A DNA stretch of 64,000 nt from Halohasta litchfieldiae (lineage in GTDB: Archaea; Halobacteriota; Halobacteria; Halobacteriales; Haloferacaceae): NCBI RefSeq assembly GCF_002788215.1, contig NZ_CP024845.1, positions 2,542,001-2,606,000 of the forward strand, written 5' to 3'. The translations under genes were made by a program, and so were the position numbers. The notes beneath the pieces were generated by a model. That model was given only the letters and a program-made list of their open reading frames with translations, searched no databases and was not told the origin of the DNA. Positions 23,573 to 32,973 of this stretch are shown piece after piece. Positions within the stretch are counted from its first letter, which is position 1. Each line of letters starts with the position of its first letter.

Positions 23573-23695
23573 ATGATAGCTTGTCCCGAGTGTGGGTCAA
23601 AACTTCAAATGGCCGCAAGTGGTATGTTCTTTACACACGTCACGCATTTATACTGTTCTCAGGAAGAATGCGATTATAGAGAAGTATTATGTTAA
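23573..23695 (+). CDS. 40-residue zinc-ribbon microprotein
   Basis: A small ORF of 40 codons plus stop. It begins MIACPECGSKLQMAASGM and ends CSQEECDYREVLC. CPECG near the start and CSQEEC near the end provide four cysteines for a zinc ribbon. A TATA-like gtataagttt lies 28 bases upstream of the ATG, the spacing of a leaderless haloarchaeal gene. Haloarchaea encode many short double-CxxC proteins, some linked to biofilm, swarming or stress. Its function cannot be told. Confidence 0.6.
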   Translation: MIACPECGSKLQMAASGMFFTHVTHLYCSQEECDYREVLC

Positions 23696-24191
23696 TAAAC
23701 GTATATATTAGATGCTGTTAAGATAGATGTAGGCACTGCCTAGTTGACGACTTCTTGGATTTCCTAGTGCCTTCGATTTGTGAGGATTCCAGCGCTTCTT
23801 TTCGGATGAACGGCTCGATTAGGATCTCTCTTGAACCAACACGTGGGCCGATACCGTGGAGTCGACCCACGTCCTACCGGATCAAATCCGAAGTGGTTAC
23901 ACGCCAAACCAGAGACTTACGGAGCCCAGCAGGTCGAACGCACGGACTCACGGAGAACCAACACCACTTATTGAACGAAGTCAACGACGCGGTCGACGGC
24001 GTCAAGTAAGACACCCCGGTTCCGGTGTAACACGTCACTACCGCACCTCGGTTCAACTGTATCTACATCCCTCGGATGGGGCTGCTCCGACAACGTAACC
24101 AAATAGAAAGCGAGAGTGCTGACGACGCTAACAAACTCTTCAACAATATAGACGTGTTGAATCCCAACGAGCAAACCCACCAACCGACCGA
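23696..24191. other. Degraded sequence without a recognisable gene
   Basis: About 500 bases between the microprotein and the Orc1/Cdc6 remnant. Short open frames occur (for example 23755-24009) but none shows a family motif and they overlap in different frames. The stretch becomes more GC-rich from about 23830. It may be a relic of the upstream part of the initiator gene or of an inserted element, but no homology can be argued by eye. Confidence 0.4.
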
Positions 24192-24671
24192 CGGGATGCC
24201 CGCGAAGCGATCCGGCTGTTCTTTCGAGCCGCTCGGTTTGTCGACGACCGTGGTGAGTCGACCATTACTGAGGACCACATTCGAGAAGCACGAGAGTTTT
24301 TAGAACAGAAGACCGTCGAAAGCGGGATTCGAACGCCCCCACAACAGAAGCTCTTGGCGTTGATGAGTGCGACATGGCATGTCTCGAAAGGCGAGTCGTC
24401 GATAGCGACAACGCCGATCTACACCCAGTACAACAAGATGTGCGAGGTCGAAGACATAATACCGCTGTCGAACCGCCGGTTTCGAGATCGGCTCAACGAC
24501 CTTTCGGATTCGAATATCCTTACGAAAACACAGGGTCGTGGGCAAGGAAAGCAAAACCGCTATGAGCTGGCCGTCGACGTCAAGACGGTCGTCGAGGATC
24601 TCCTACAGAAAAACGAACGCCACGGCGAGGTCACACAAGTACTTCGAACACAACTAGCGAAACACCAGTAG
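24192..24671 (+). pseudogene. Orc1/Cdc6 replication initiator, C-terminal remnant
   Basis: From about 24192 an open frame reads DAREAIRLFFRAARFVDDRG, ITEDHIREAREFLEQKTVES and KLLALMSATWHVSKGESS, then NRYELAVDVKTVV. This is the end of the AAA+ lid and the winged-helix DNA-binding domain of haloarchaeal Orc1/Cdc6 proteins. The ATPase core (Walker A and B) is absent and an in-frame stop lies at 24129, with no family match upstream. About 150 of the usual 350-450 residues remain. It is probably a relic of a plasmid or secondary origin. A downstream start (TTG 24354) could express only the winged helix. Confidence 0.78.
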
Positions 24672-24784
24672 CCTGCATTAGTTCTTGTAGCAGTTGTATT
24701 CGAGAGGTTTACACTTTGAACACGGGATGTAGGGTGGACGGAGATAGCTCGTGAACAGTGGTGGTCGACGGTCGGTCGAACTGA

Positions 24785-25015
24785 TCAATCCAGCAGTTCA
24801 GCCACGCCGCTGGGTGTCCGTACATGTACGGTGCCGTCGATCAAGAGCGTATCATCGGCCTCTTCACCGACACCGTGGTCAGTCGGCAGTTCGATTTTGT
24901 CTTCGACAGTCGCTTCGATAGCGTCGTAGGTGTCCTTGAGCAGCTCGTCGTGTTCGGGCGGTTCGTCGAGTACCTCTACGATGATCCTACTGCCGCCGAG
25001 TACTGGATTTATCAT
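24785..25015 (-). CDS. Small acidic protein, uncharacterised
   Basis: A 76-residue acidic ORF (ATG 25015; another in-frame ATG at 25033). It begins MINPVLGGSRIIVEVLDEPP and ends VHVRTPSGVAELLD. The middle is Asp/Glu-rich. The composition fits a real haloarchaeal protein and the alternation of hydrophobic and acidic residues suggests a small alpha/beta fold. No family is recognised. It stands alone between pseudogenes. Confidence 0.5.
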   Translation of the reverse strand: MINPVLGGSRIIVEVLDEPPEHDELLKDTYDAIEATVEDKIELPTDHGVGEEADDTLLIDGTVHVRTPSGVAELLD

Positions 25016-25117
25016 ATTTACTGATTGTCCCACAGAGTGATAAAAAGTTAAACAGGATTTAACGGGCGGTGTTCAAATAAGAATTAAAAAACGAGGCATC
25101 ACGTTTTCTGAGTGCCT

Positions 25118-25750
25118 ATGCTCAAAAACACACGCCTAAACGGTAGTATCGATCAAATCGAGTTAGGTTTTGTGGAACGAGAAGCGACACCGGAGTTTCT
25201 GATGAAGCTCAGTATTCAGCTGCATCTTTCTGTCCTCTCACTTTCGAACACTGTTTGAGTTCTTGAGATATTCGGTGTCTAACGCGCTCGATCCACCGTT
25301 GATAACTGGATTCATAAGGCTGATTTACAGCCCGAATCCGGAAAATCCGGATCACGTTGCAGTTGATGAGGCGGTGATCCGGCTCAATAATGAATAGTAT
25401 TGGCCGCACGCGACAGTCGATCCAGGGATAAATGAATTGCTGTATACAAGCCTTAAACCAACCACTAATACGGTTATCGCTCAAACATCTCTCGCTGAGA
25501 TTAAGGAGAAACACGATGTTTCTGAGGCGATATTTCTCGTTGATGGCCCACACTCGTTACAAGCAGCGTGTCACCGAGGGGCTACGATTTTAGATATGAA
25601 AAACATGGAAATCAGAATGCCGTCGAACGTGTCTTCAGAGAAATAAAACGCCGAACTATCTGTTTCTCGAATTGTTTCAGTAACGCCTCAACAGATACTG
25701 CCGACAACTGGATCAGCTCGCTCAGCTTTGCATGGAATCAGCTTATCTGA
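25118..25750 (+). pseudogene. IS6-family transposase relic
   Basis: Pieces of a haloarchaeal IS6-type transposase run in order but in shifting frames. At 25118: MLKNTRLNGSIDQIELGFVE, then EFLMKLSIQLHLSVLSLS. Near 25340: NPDHVAVDEAVIRLNNE ending in a stop where the family has Tyr-Trp. Then EIKEKHDVSEAIFLVDG and finally RYEKHGNQNAVERVFREIKR, with FSNCFSNASTDTADNWI to the end FAWNQLI. At least two frameshifts and one in-frame stop disable it. The DDE residues are partly preserved (VDEAV, LVDG, VERVFREIK). Confidence 0.8.
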
Positions 25751-25867
25751 ACACTACCGTTCTAACAGCGGTCCCGACCCACCTGAGGTGTAGCCGAAGC
25801 GGGTCGCTGTAGACGAAACCGCTGTCAAAATCAATAGCGAACAGTCTTGATTAGATACTGCAATAAA

Positions 25868-26210
25868 CCCCGCCATCGAGTTGACTCTGGGCATCGATCA
25901 GGTCGGAACATACCGAACCGATCTGCGACCGTGTGTCTGCGTCGACTCCCCGAAAACCACGACCGCTCCGAGGCCGTATTTCTCGCCGATAGTCTCAACT
26001 ACCAGATTGCTGTCGCTCGATTCAGTCAGTGGTCGACGTAGATATCCGGACCGAAATCCGATCGAAACACGGATTCAACCACTCGAAGCTCGGATCGACT
26101 GCTGCCATCGTTCGTCGGTAGGCAGTCGGTCGACCGTTCGCCACAGTTATTCTCAGTTCACACTATTATGCCCGCCAGCGACGACCGCAATCGTCACATA
26201 ATCGAGCACC
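25868..26210 (+). pseudogene. Second transposase relic (IS6/IS240-like)
   Basis: Short matches to the C-terminal half of a second DDE transposase type lie in two frames: EAVFLADSLNYQIAVARFSQ (near 25970), then RNPIETRIQPLEARIDCCHR and SSVGSRSTVRH (near 26055-26140). The pattern is like the RNLIEKWF...VDRF...SWVGSRSSVR ending of haloarchaeal IS6/IS240-type enzymes, with key residues lost. It is heavily decayed and no terminal repeats could be located. Confidence 0.5.
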
Positions 26211-26248
26211 GACCGGAGTAGTCCTCAACCAGACAGTATTACCACAAA

Positions 26249-27319
26249 TCATGTATCACGTGGGAAGATATCCTTCGGTACTTTACAGTGCATTCCTTTG
26301 ACCCCGTTGACGACCTGCGTGGACTGGAAATCCCCGGCGACGCTCAGGAGGGAGTACGACTCGGTTTCGGATAGCCCTTTGTTGTTTTGCAGGAAGTCGA
26401 CCGTTTCGATTGCGGCGTTCCGTGTCGCTTCGTCTAGGTCTTCATCGAACCCATGTATCATCCAGTGGTCGTTTGTTTCCAACACTGGTGTCGTGATATC
26501 GAGGTCATCCCTGACGAAGAATTGGACGACAGCATCGACATGTGCTTCGATTGCGGTCCCAGATATTTCACCGTCACCCTCGGCAATGTGGGAGTCGCCA
26601 GCGGTGAACAATCCTCCCTCAACTTGGACGGGATAATACATCGAGGTCCCGACAGTGAAATGTCGGTTGTCGACGTTGCCGCCGAATACGCCCGGCGGAA
26701 CGGAGTCGATACAGCCATCCTCGGCCGGTGCAACGCCAGCCGTTCCGAAGTGGTACCGCACGGGGATCCGAACGTCCTCCAAGACAGGGTGCCGGTCGAC
26801 CGACTCGGGGTCGACGACGCGACCGGGGGTATCGTAGAGATCCGGATACTCGTATTGGAAACACGCTCGTGCCGTGTGGGTTTCCTGATCAACCTCATAG
26901 ACCGTCACGTACTCCGTTTCATCGAACTCGTCGTACAACAGCCCCCAGTTCGCACTCACGTTACTGCCGTACGGCAGTCGTGGTTCGAGATTGAGGATCC
27001 GACACTCGAGTACGTCACCGGGTTCTGCACCCTCGATGTGAATCGGGCCGGTCACGACGTGAACGCCGGGGCCTCGGTCTTCCTGATCGATCTCGTCGTA
27101 AATCTCCCGTACTCCCTCATCCATCATCAGGTCGGGGGCGTCTCCGGCGTGGTGGGAGACGGTTTCGATCCGCACGATATCACCCGATTCAACGCGTGCA
27201 ACCGGTTCTTGGGAGTTATCAAAGAACCCCCAGTTGACTGTCTCCGGGGTGGCTTTGATCTCGTGTTTTTCAGCGTCGACGGCGCGACGTGGGCTTCGTG
27301 TTGGGGTATTCGAACTCAT
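26249..27319 (-). CDS. Acetamidase/formamidase family amidohydrolase
   Basis: A 356-residue FmdA/AmdA-family enzyme that hydrolyses formamide, acetamide or other short amides to ammonia and the acid. Family text: TVNWGFFDNSQEPVARVESG, DIVRIETVSHHAGDAPD, the central VTGPIHIEGAEPGDVLE, FGTAGVAPAEDGCIDSVPPG with FGGNVDNRHF, and GDSHIAEGDGEISGTAIE. The ATG shares one base with the stop of the upstream solute-binding protein gene, so the two are coupled. Confidence 0.93.
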   Translation of the reverse strand: MSSNTPTRSPRRAVDAEKHEIKATPETVNWGFFDNSQEPVARVESGDIVRIETVSHHAGDAPDLMMDEGVREIYDEIDQEDRGPGVHVVTGPIHIEGAEPGDVLECRILNLEPRLPYGSNVSANWGLLYDEFDETEYVTVYEVDQETHTARACFQYEYPDLYDTPGRVVDPESVDRHPVLEDVRIPVRYHFGTAGVAPAEDGCIDSVPPGVFGGNVDNRHFTVGTSMYYPVQVEGGLFTAGDSHIAEGDGEISGTAIEAHVDAVVQFFVRDDLDITTPVLETNDHWMIHGFDEDLDEATRNAAIETVDFLQNNKGLSETESYSLLSVAGDFQSTQVVNGVKGMHCKVPKDIFPRDT

Positions 27320-28605
27320 CAGAAGCTGTTGTTGCCGATGTAGCTACGGAAGTCGTCCGCGTCTTCGAGACTGTACTGGGTCGTGTCCGACTGCTCGGTG
27401 AGGTCACATCCGATCGCCTCTTCGAGGAAGGACGGTTCGACGATATCGCTCTCGATGAACGAGATAGAGTGATCCTCTTCGACCCTCGCCAGCCGCATGT
27501 TGTGGCTCATGTGGTGTGTCGAGCCTTTCAGGCTGAGATCGCCGGACGGTGCCTCGACATCCATCCCCTCTTCGAGAACCGAAATGACCTCCTGTTGGTC
27601 GACCGTTCCGGCTTCTTCGACGGCCTGTTTGTATAGCTGGAGAGTCACGTATGGACTCATAGCCATCTGGGCGATATACTCGTTGTCGGGCCAGCGATCG
27701 TAGAACCGGTCGACGAAGTCCTGGTTCCGGTCGGTCGGTATCTCTTCCATGTAGTAAACTGCCGAGTGCATTCCCTCCATCGTCGGTGGATCGAACCGAA
27801 CGTGCTCGTAGCTCTGTGAGAGGTTCACCGAGCTTGCCATCGGAACGTCGAGACCGAGGTTTTCGGCTTGGGTAAAGAAGGCAGATTGGTTCGAACCAAC
27901 CAGCACAGTCGCCAAGAAATCCGGATCCGCATCTTGGATTCTGTTGATACTCGATCCGTACTGGGAAACGGAAAGCGGAGGGAACTCCTCGCCAACTACT
28001 TCCCCACCGTTTTCCTCGACGTACGCCCTGATCCAGTCCGCAGAGAGCTGTCCGAAGTTGTAATCGGCCGCGATGATGTACGCCTCAGGACCGAATTCGT
28101 CGATCATGTACGGAATCAGTGTTCCGTACTGTTGTTCAGGAATAGATCCGATCGCAAACGTGGTGTTGTCACAGAGCCCACCCTCGTACTCATTCGAATA
28201 GAAATAGAGTTGCTCCTCTTCATTTACCGTCGGCCGGATCGCTTCACGCGTATTACTGGCGAACGCTCCAGTGAGCATATCAACGTCGTCCTGAAGTATG
28301 AGTTGTTCTGCTAACTCTCTGTACCGCTGGACGTTGGACTGCGGGTCGGGAGCCACGTATTCGACCTCTCGGCCGAGGATTCCGCCTGCCTCATTAATCT
28401 CCTCGATTGCGAGAACGCTCGACCTGTACTTGGGAAGGCCGTTGATGGAAAAGTTACCGGATTGATCTTCTAGTATCCCAATTTTGATTGTATCGGAATC
28501 ATCGCTTCCTCCCCCTGAACAGCCAGCAATTGATACTGTGATGCCTGCTGCGCCCGCTGTTTTTACAAACGTACGTCTATTAACCGAATTGGACTTCATA
28601 TCCAT
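27319..28605 (-). CDS. ABC transporter substrate-binding lipoprotein (amide/urea/branched-chain type)
   Basis: A 428-residue periplasmic-binding-protein type I receptor of the amide/urea/branched-chain amino acid class (Peripla_BP_5/6). The N-terminus has a Tat-like twin arginine (NRRTFVKTAG) and a lipobox (SIAGCSGGG), typical of haloarchaeal Tat-exported lipoproteins anchored outside the membrane. The mature part starts DTIKIGILEDQSGNFSINGL and includes GREVEYVAPDPQSNVQRY and GAFASNTREAIRP. It overlaps the formamidase start by one base, so the solute is probably a short amide. No permease or ATPase genes are near, which is unusual. Confidence 0.92.
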   Translation of the reverse strand: MDMKSNSVNRRTFVKTAGAAGITVSIAGCSGGGSDDSDTIKIGILEDQSGNFSINGLPKYRSSVLAIEEINEAGGILGREVEYVAPDPQSNVQRYRELAEQLILQDDVDMLTGAFASNTREAIRPTVNEEEQLYFYSNEYEGGLCDNTTFAIGSIPEQQYGTLIPYMIDEFGPEAYIIAADYNFGQLSADWIRAYVEENGGEVVGEEFPPLSVSQYGSSINRIQDADPDFLATVLVGSNQSAFFTQAENLGLDVPMASSVNLSQSYEHVRFDPPTMEGMHSAVYYMEEIPTDRNQDFVDRFYDRWPDNEYIAQMAMSPYVTLQLYKQAVEEAGTVDQQEVISVLEEGMDVEAPSGDLSLKGSTHHMSHNMRLARVEEDHSISFIESDIVEPSFLEEAIGCDLTEQSDTTQYSLEDADDFRSYIGNNSF

Positions 28606-28887
28606 CCTTTTTTAGACAATACACCTATAAACATATGAGTTATATCGCAAGTATTGCAAAGATATACATAAAATTTTTTGTATGTTGGAGGAAGCGCACA
28701 TAAAGTTTTGATATGTAGGGATAAAAATCGTATTATGTGTTTTATTAATCCTAACTGTATCTCTGGTGTCACATCGGTTCCACTTGTTACTCGCATGGGT
28801 CGGTTTCTAAACGTGAACGATCCCGGTCACAGTTTGCCAGACACCAAGTTAACAATCGGATATAACGGAGACTCCCGGCAGTCGACC
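28606..28887. other. Intergenic region between receptor gene and Ggt-like gene
   Basis: About 280 bases. The left part (28606-28750) is AT-rich and holds the promoter of the leftward receptor-formamidase operon. Nothing else is seen. Confidence 0.5.
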
Positions 28888-30531
28888 TCAGTAGCCGATT
28901 GCCGCGCCGTCACCCCGTGGATCAGCGCCGCCTTCAAGTGTGCCGTCCTCGTGGAGCCGGATCGCCGCAGCATGGCCCATCGTGTCGTCGAAGCGGCGAG
29001 CCATCGCTACCGGCTGGCCCCGTCGCTGGAGTTCAGTGACCACGCCGTCCGGGATCCGTCCTTCCAGCGAGAGCGACCGGGATTCATCGCCCCACGTCCG
29101 GCCAAAGAGCCAGCGTGGGGCTTCGATGGCCTGCTGGACGTCGTAACCGAAGTCGACGATACGGGAGACGAGCGCGGCCTGCGTCTGGGGCTGGCCCTCC
29201 CCACCCATCGTTCCGTAGACGAGCCACGGTTTGCCGTCCCGCGTTAGCATCGAGGGAATCAACGTGTGGAACGTTCGCTTGCCGGGTTCGAGGCTGTTGA
29301 TATGATCCGCATCGAGCGAGAAGAACGAGCCGCGGTTTTGGGGGATGATCCCGGTGTCGCCAGCGATCATGCCACTGCCGAAGTCGAAATAAATCGACTG
29401 GATCATCGAGACCGCCAGCCCGTCGCTGTCGACCACCGAGAGATAGCAGGTGTCACCGCCGGGGTCCTGTGTCTGTGGCGTCACTCCATCGGGTGTCAGC
29501 CCCGGTTCGACGGCAGCCGGAAGCGAGCTGTCGGGTTCGATTAGCGTCCGGCGCTCGTCGAGATACGACGCCGAGAGCAACTGTTCGACTGGCATGTCAA
29601 CCGTCTCGGGATCGGTTACCCACGCATCGCGGTCCGCAAACGCGATCTTGACGGCTTCGGCCATATGATGGTAGTAGTCGGCGGTGCCGTCGCCCCACGA
29701 GTCGACATCGAAGCCATCGAGCAGGCCGAGGATCTGGAGTGCAGCGATTCCCTGTGTGTTCGGCGGGAACGAGTGGATAGTGACATTCCGGTAGTCGACA
29801 CTGAGTGGCTCGACCCACTCGGCATGGTACTGGCTCAAATCCGTCGCCATCAACGGCGACTCCTCGCCGATTCCCTCGCAGAACGCCTCGGCAAGCGGTC
29901 CCTCGTAGAATCCCTCACGGGGTCCCTGTTGGGCGATCAGTTCGAGCGAGTCAGCGAGCGCTGGCTGGCGGAGCAGGGTCCCAGTCTCGGGAGCCGATTC
30001 GTCCGTGAGAAACGTCTCGGCTGTGGTCGACTGCTCGCTGAGGACATCGACGTCAAGACTGATCCAGCGAGTGAAATCGGCGGTCATCGCGAATCCATCG
30101 CGGGCATGCGTAATAGCGTCCTCGAACAGCCGCTCCCACGGGAGATTGCCGTGTTTCTCGTGGGCAAGTCGCCAGCCGTCGACGGCCCCGGGTACGGTCA
30201 GTGCCGAGGCGCTACCACGCTCGGGAATCTCGTCGTACCCCAGCTCCTCGTAGTAGCTGCGGGTTGCTTGTTGGCCAGCGGGGCCACTGGCGTTGATCCC
30301 CTCGACGTCATCGTCACCGTCAGCGATCAGCCAGAAGCCGTCGCCGCCCAATCCAGCCATGTGTGGGTAGACCACACAGAGCGTCGCGTTGGTCGCGATG
30401 GCCGCGTCGACTGCCGAGCCACCGTTCCGAAGGATGTCGGTGCCCGTACTGCTCGCAAGGTAGTGGGGACTCGTCACGAGTCCGTGCTGTGCTCTCGTCG
30501 GGGGGCGCCCGGTTCGCGTTTGATCATACAT
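28888..30531 (-). CDS. Gamma-glutamyltransferase family protein
   Basis: A 547-residue Ntn-hydrolase of the Ggt family, normally self-cleaving before a Thr that becomes the nucleophile. Seen: SSTGTDILRNGGSAVDAAIA, PHMAGLGGDGFWLI, RGSASALTVPGAVDGW, the expected cleavage site around PGGDTCYLSVVDSDG (GDT, Thr nucleophile), and YFDFGSGMIAGDTGIIPQNR. No N-terminal signal peptide is visible, so it is likely cytoplasmic and may act on an acylated amine or a Ggt-like amide rather than glutathione. It is 89 bases downstream of the MFS gene on the same strand. Confidence 0.92.
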   Translation of the reverse strand: MYDQTRTGRPPTRAQHGLVTSPHYLASSTGTDILRNGGSAVDAAIATNATLCVVYPHMAGLGGDGFWLIADGDDDVEGINASGPAGQQATRSYYEELGYDEIPERGSASALTVPGAVDGWRLAHEKHGNLPWERLFEDAITHARDGFAMTADFTRWISLDVDVLSEQSTTAETFLTDESAPETGTLLRQPALADSLELIAQQGPREGFYEGPLAEAFCEGIGEESPLMATDLSQYHAEWVEPLSVDYRNVTIHSFPPNTQGIAALQILGLLDGFDVDSWGDGTADYYHHMAEAVKIAFADRDAWVTDPETVDMPVEQLLSASYLDERRTLIEPDSSLPAAVEPGLTPDGVTPQTQDPGGDTCYLSVVDSDGLAVSMIQSIYFDFGSGMIAGDTGIIPQNRGSFFSLDADHINSLEPGKRTFHTLIPSMLTRDGKPWLVYGTMGGEGQPQTQAALVSRIVDFGYDVQQAIEAPRWLFGRTWGDESRSLSLEGRIPDGVVTELQRRGQPVAMARRFDDTMGHAAAIRLHEDGTLEGGADPRGDGAAIGY

Positions 30532-30620
30532 GAATTGTCTCTGGTACTGTTAGGTCATGGTCTCTTCGGCTATACAATCGTCCGCCCGGTACGGAGTGGC
30601 CTTGGTCGCAACACCATCCA

Positions 30621-31880
30621 TCATGCGTCGACTGCCTGTTTCGGACTCCCGCGTCGACTCAGAACGAGGGCAAACACACACCCAAGAGCGGGGAACGCTG
30701 CCAGCGCGAGGAAGGTGCCGTCGACGGAGGTCACCGACAGCAGGTAGCCCGCGATGGCTGCTCCCGTCGCACCCACCCCGAACGACGTGAGGTACGTGTA
30801 GCCGTAGGAGAGCCCTCGTCCGTCCGGTGGGCTGTGATCGGCAATAGTCGCCTGATACAACGGTTGCAGGGCGAACAACAGGAATCCCAACAACGCGCTC
30901 ACGATGAGCAGCGTCGTGACGCCGCCTCTCGCTGCTGGCACGAAGGCGATGGTAACAGCCACGAGGCTTCCGAAGACGACTGCCAGCCCGGTCGTCGACG
31001 GGATCCGATCCGACAGTTTGCCGCCGACGTACTGGCCAGCGATCCCGATAGTCAACAGGGCGACGTAGAGATACGACGAGAGCGTGAACTCCTCGGCCAT
31101 CGGACTCCCGGGTTCGAACAGCTGAACGAAGTCGGTGACTGGCGGAAGGAACTGGTCGAACACTTCGGGGAGGAACGTCAACATCCCCCGGTAGAACAGC
31201 CCGTTCATCATCACGATGACCATCGCCAGGGCGAACCCTGCGGTAAACAGCGCGCGGCTACTCCCGATGAACTCCGACAGCGACATCGATTTCGACTCCT
31301 CGGTCCCACCGTCGACGCTGACGGCTGCGGTCTCGTCGAACTCGGTAGTCATGGCGTAGCCGATAGCGATCACTGCAGGGATCACCAACAGTCTGGTAAC
31401 GATCCGCCAGTCGAAGGTGATCAACAGCAGTGCCGTAATCAGTGGGCCGAAGGCGATGCCGATGTTCCCTGCCATGCCGTGGTAGGCAAATGCGGAGCCC
31501 CGGTTTTCGACACTGGTTGAGATGAGTGCGAGCCCGGAGGGGTGATACACACTTGCGGCGATCCCCCACGCAGCCAGCGCAATGGCGATGGTCACGATCC
31601 CGTCGGCGAAGCTCAGCAGAGCGAAAGAAAGTCCCATTCCACCGAGACAGGTCAAGATGAGCGTTCGCGATCCGAACCGATCAGCGAGGATGCCACCGGG
31701 AAGCGCGCCGATGCCGAACAGCGCGTAGCCTATCGACACCACGCCGCCCAGTATCGCCGTCGACACTGGAAACTCCATGAGCCAAATAACGACCAAAATT
31801 GGTATCGAGAGCTCGTAGGTATGGACGATTGCATGGGATATTCCGGTGAATAAGACTACCGAGCGGGAGTTATCGTTCAT
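30621..31880 (-). CDS. MFS transporter
   Basis: A 419-residue major facilitator with about 12 hydrophobic segments. The first has HAIVHTYELSIPILVVIWLM, and the loop 2-3 motif is GALPGGILADRFGSRTLI. A hydrophilic centre (DETAAVSVDGGTEESKS) separates the two halves, and a second loop motif GQYVGGKLSDRIPS starts the second half. It resembles the FSR-like and nucleobase/organic-anion permease branch. Located upstream of the Ggt-like enzyme and downstream of an IclR regulator, it probably imports the substrate of that enzyme. Confidence 0.9.
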   Translation of the reverse strand: MNDNSRSVVLFTGISHAIVHTYELSIPILVVIWLMEFPVSTAILGGVVSIGYALFGIGALPGGILADRFGSRTLILTCLGGMGLSFALLSFADGIVTIAIALAAWGIAASVYHPSGLALISTSVENRGSAFAYHGMAGNIGIAFGPLITALLLITFDWRIVTRLLVIPAVIAIGYAMTTEFDETAAVSVDGGTEESKSMSLSEFIGSSRALFTAGFALAMVIVMMNGLFYRGMLTFLPEVFDQFLPPVTDFVQLFEPGSPMAEEFTLSSYLYVALLTIGIAGQYVGGKLSDRIPSTTGLAVVFGSLVAVTIAFVPAARGGVTTLLIVSALLGFLLFALQPLYQATIADHSPPDGRGLSYGYTYLTSFGVGATGAAIAGYLLSVTSVDGTFLALAAFPALGCVFALVLSRRGSPKQAVDA

Positions 31881-31946
31881 CTTGTTGGATACAGTTGGAG
31901 ATCAACCCGCAGTATTTAATATTTTTGGGCTATCGTTCGACCAGAG

Positions 31947-32699
31947 CTACTCGATCCAGGAGTGTTTCTCGGTGGCAAAGGATCTGGTGTCGTCCCACCC
32001 CGAGCGAAATCGGGTTTCGATCCGTTCTCGGAGGCGAACGGTTGCCTCAGTAATCCGTTGTCGCTGTTGGTCCGACAGCTCCGTAGGGAGCAGTACCGCG
32101 AGACAGCCATAGCAATCGTCCGCATCGTCGACTATCGGGGCGGCGACACAGCGGTGTGTGATCTCATCGGAGAGTGGGCCGACGATGTACCCCTGCTCGT
32201 CGAGGGAGTCGCCCATCGCACCCGTGTCGTTGGAGACTGACTCACCGTGGTCGATGGTCTCGTTCTGCGCCGAGATCGCCTGCCCCGGAAGCGACGTCGA
32301 CCTCGGGATCGCTGTGCCGACGTCGACTGTGGTATCCGGAATATCGTGGGTGTCGACAACGACACAGTCGGAGCCGGCGGTTTCAACCAATAGAACGCTC
32401 GTCTCGAACTGATTGGCGAAGGCTGCAAGGAAGTCATGAGCAAACGTGTAGAGCCGAGAGTTAGACCGGGTCCGAAACCCAACGCGTAGTAGTTTCGGCG
32501 AGAGCTGGTAGCCGTCATCGGCTTTCCGAACGTAGCCGAGTTCCCGGAGTGTACTTAGGTGGTTGTGGATGATGCCCTTGCTCGTCTCCAGGTCCGCTGC
32601 GAGATCGGAGACACGTACCCTGTCCGTTCGGCTCAACTGTTCTATTATTGCAAACGTCTTGAGACTCGTTTTCACGGGCCGGTTCGCTTCGTAGGTCAT
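31947..32699 (-). CDS. IclR-family transcriptional regulator
   Basis: A 250-residue IclR regulator. The N-terminal winged helix is KTSLKTFAIIEQLSRTDRVR followed by LAADLETSKGIIHNHLSTL and GYVRKADDGYQLSPKLL. The C-terminal effector domain includes ETSVLLVETAGSDCVVVD, IPRSTSLPGQAISA and RCVAAPIVDDADDCYGCLAV. ATG 32699 is chosen; the frame extends to 33008 but that part is not IclR-like. It is on the same strand as and just upstream of the MFS and Ggt-like genes and may control them. Confidence 0.92.
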   Translation of the reverse strand: MTYEANRPVKTSLKTFAIIEQLSRTDRVRVSDLAADLETSKGIIHNHLSTLRELGYVRKADDGYQLSPKLLRVGFRTRSNSRLYTFAHDFLAAFANQFETSVLLVETAGSDCVVVDTHDIPDTTVDVGTAIPRSTSLPGQAISAQNETIDHGESVSNDTGAMGDSLDEQGYIVGPLSDEITHRCVAAPIVDDADDCYGCLAVLLPTELSDQQRQRITEATVRLRERIETRFRSGWDDTRSFATEKHSWIE

Positions 32700-32973
32700 G
32701 GTATCTCTTCGCACGGTGATTGGTATAATTATTGTGGGTCTCTCCTCACATCTGTGTTCTACACAGTAGAACAGTAGCACCACACCCACGAACCCTGTGA
32801 ACTGCGCGACGCAACTATTCCGCGGTTCGTCCAGAAAAACAGGAGCTGATGGTTGATTCACCCAATCAACTCTTGAAACGAACCGTGTGGGCTGGCAGAA
32901 ACCAGTTTCGAACAGCAGTCTGTTTGACAAATGTGTTTGCGAGGATAGAACACTACGATAATTCCAACGCGGA

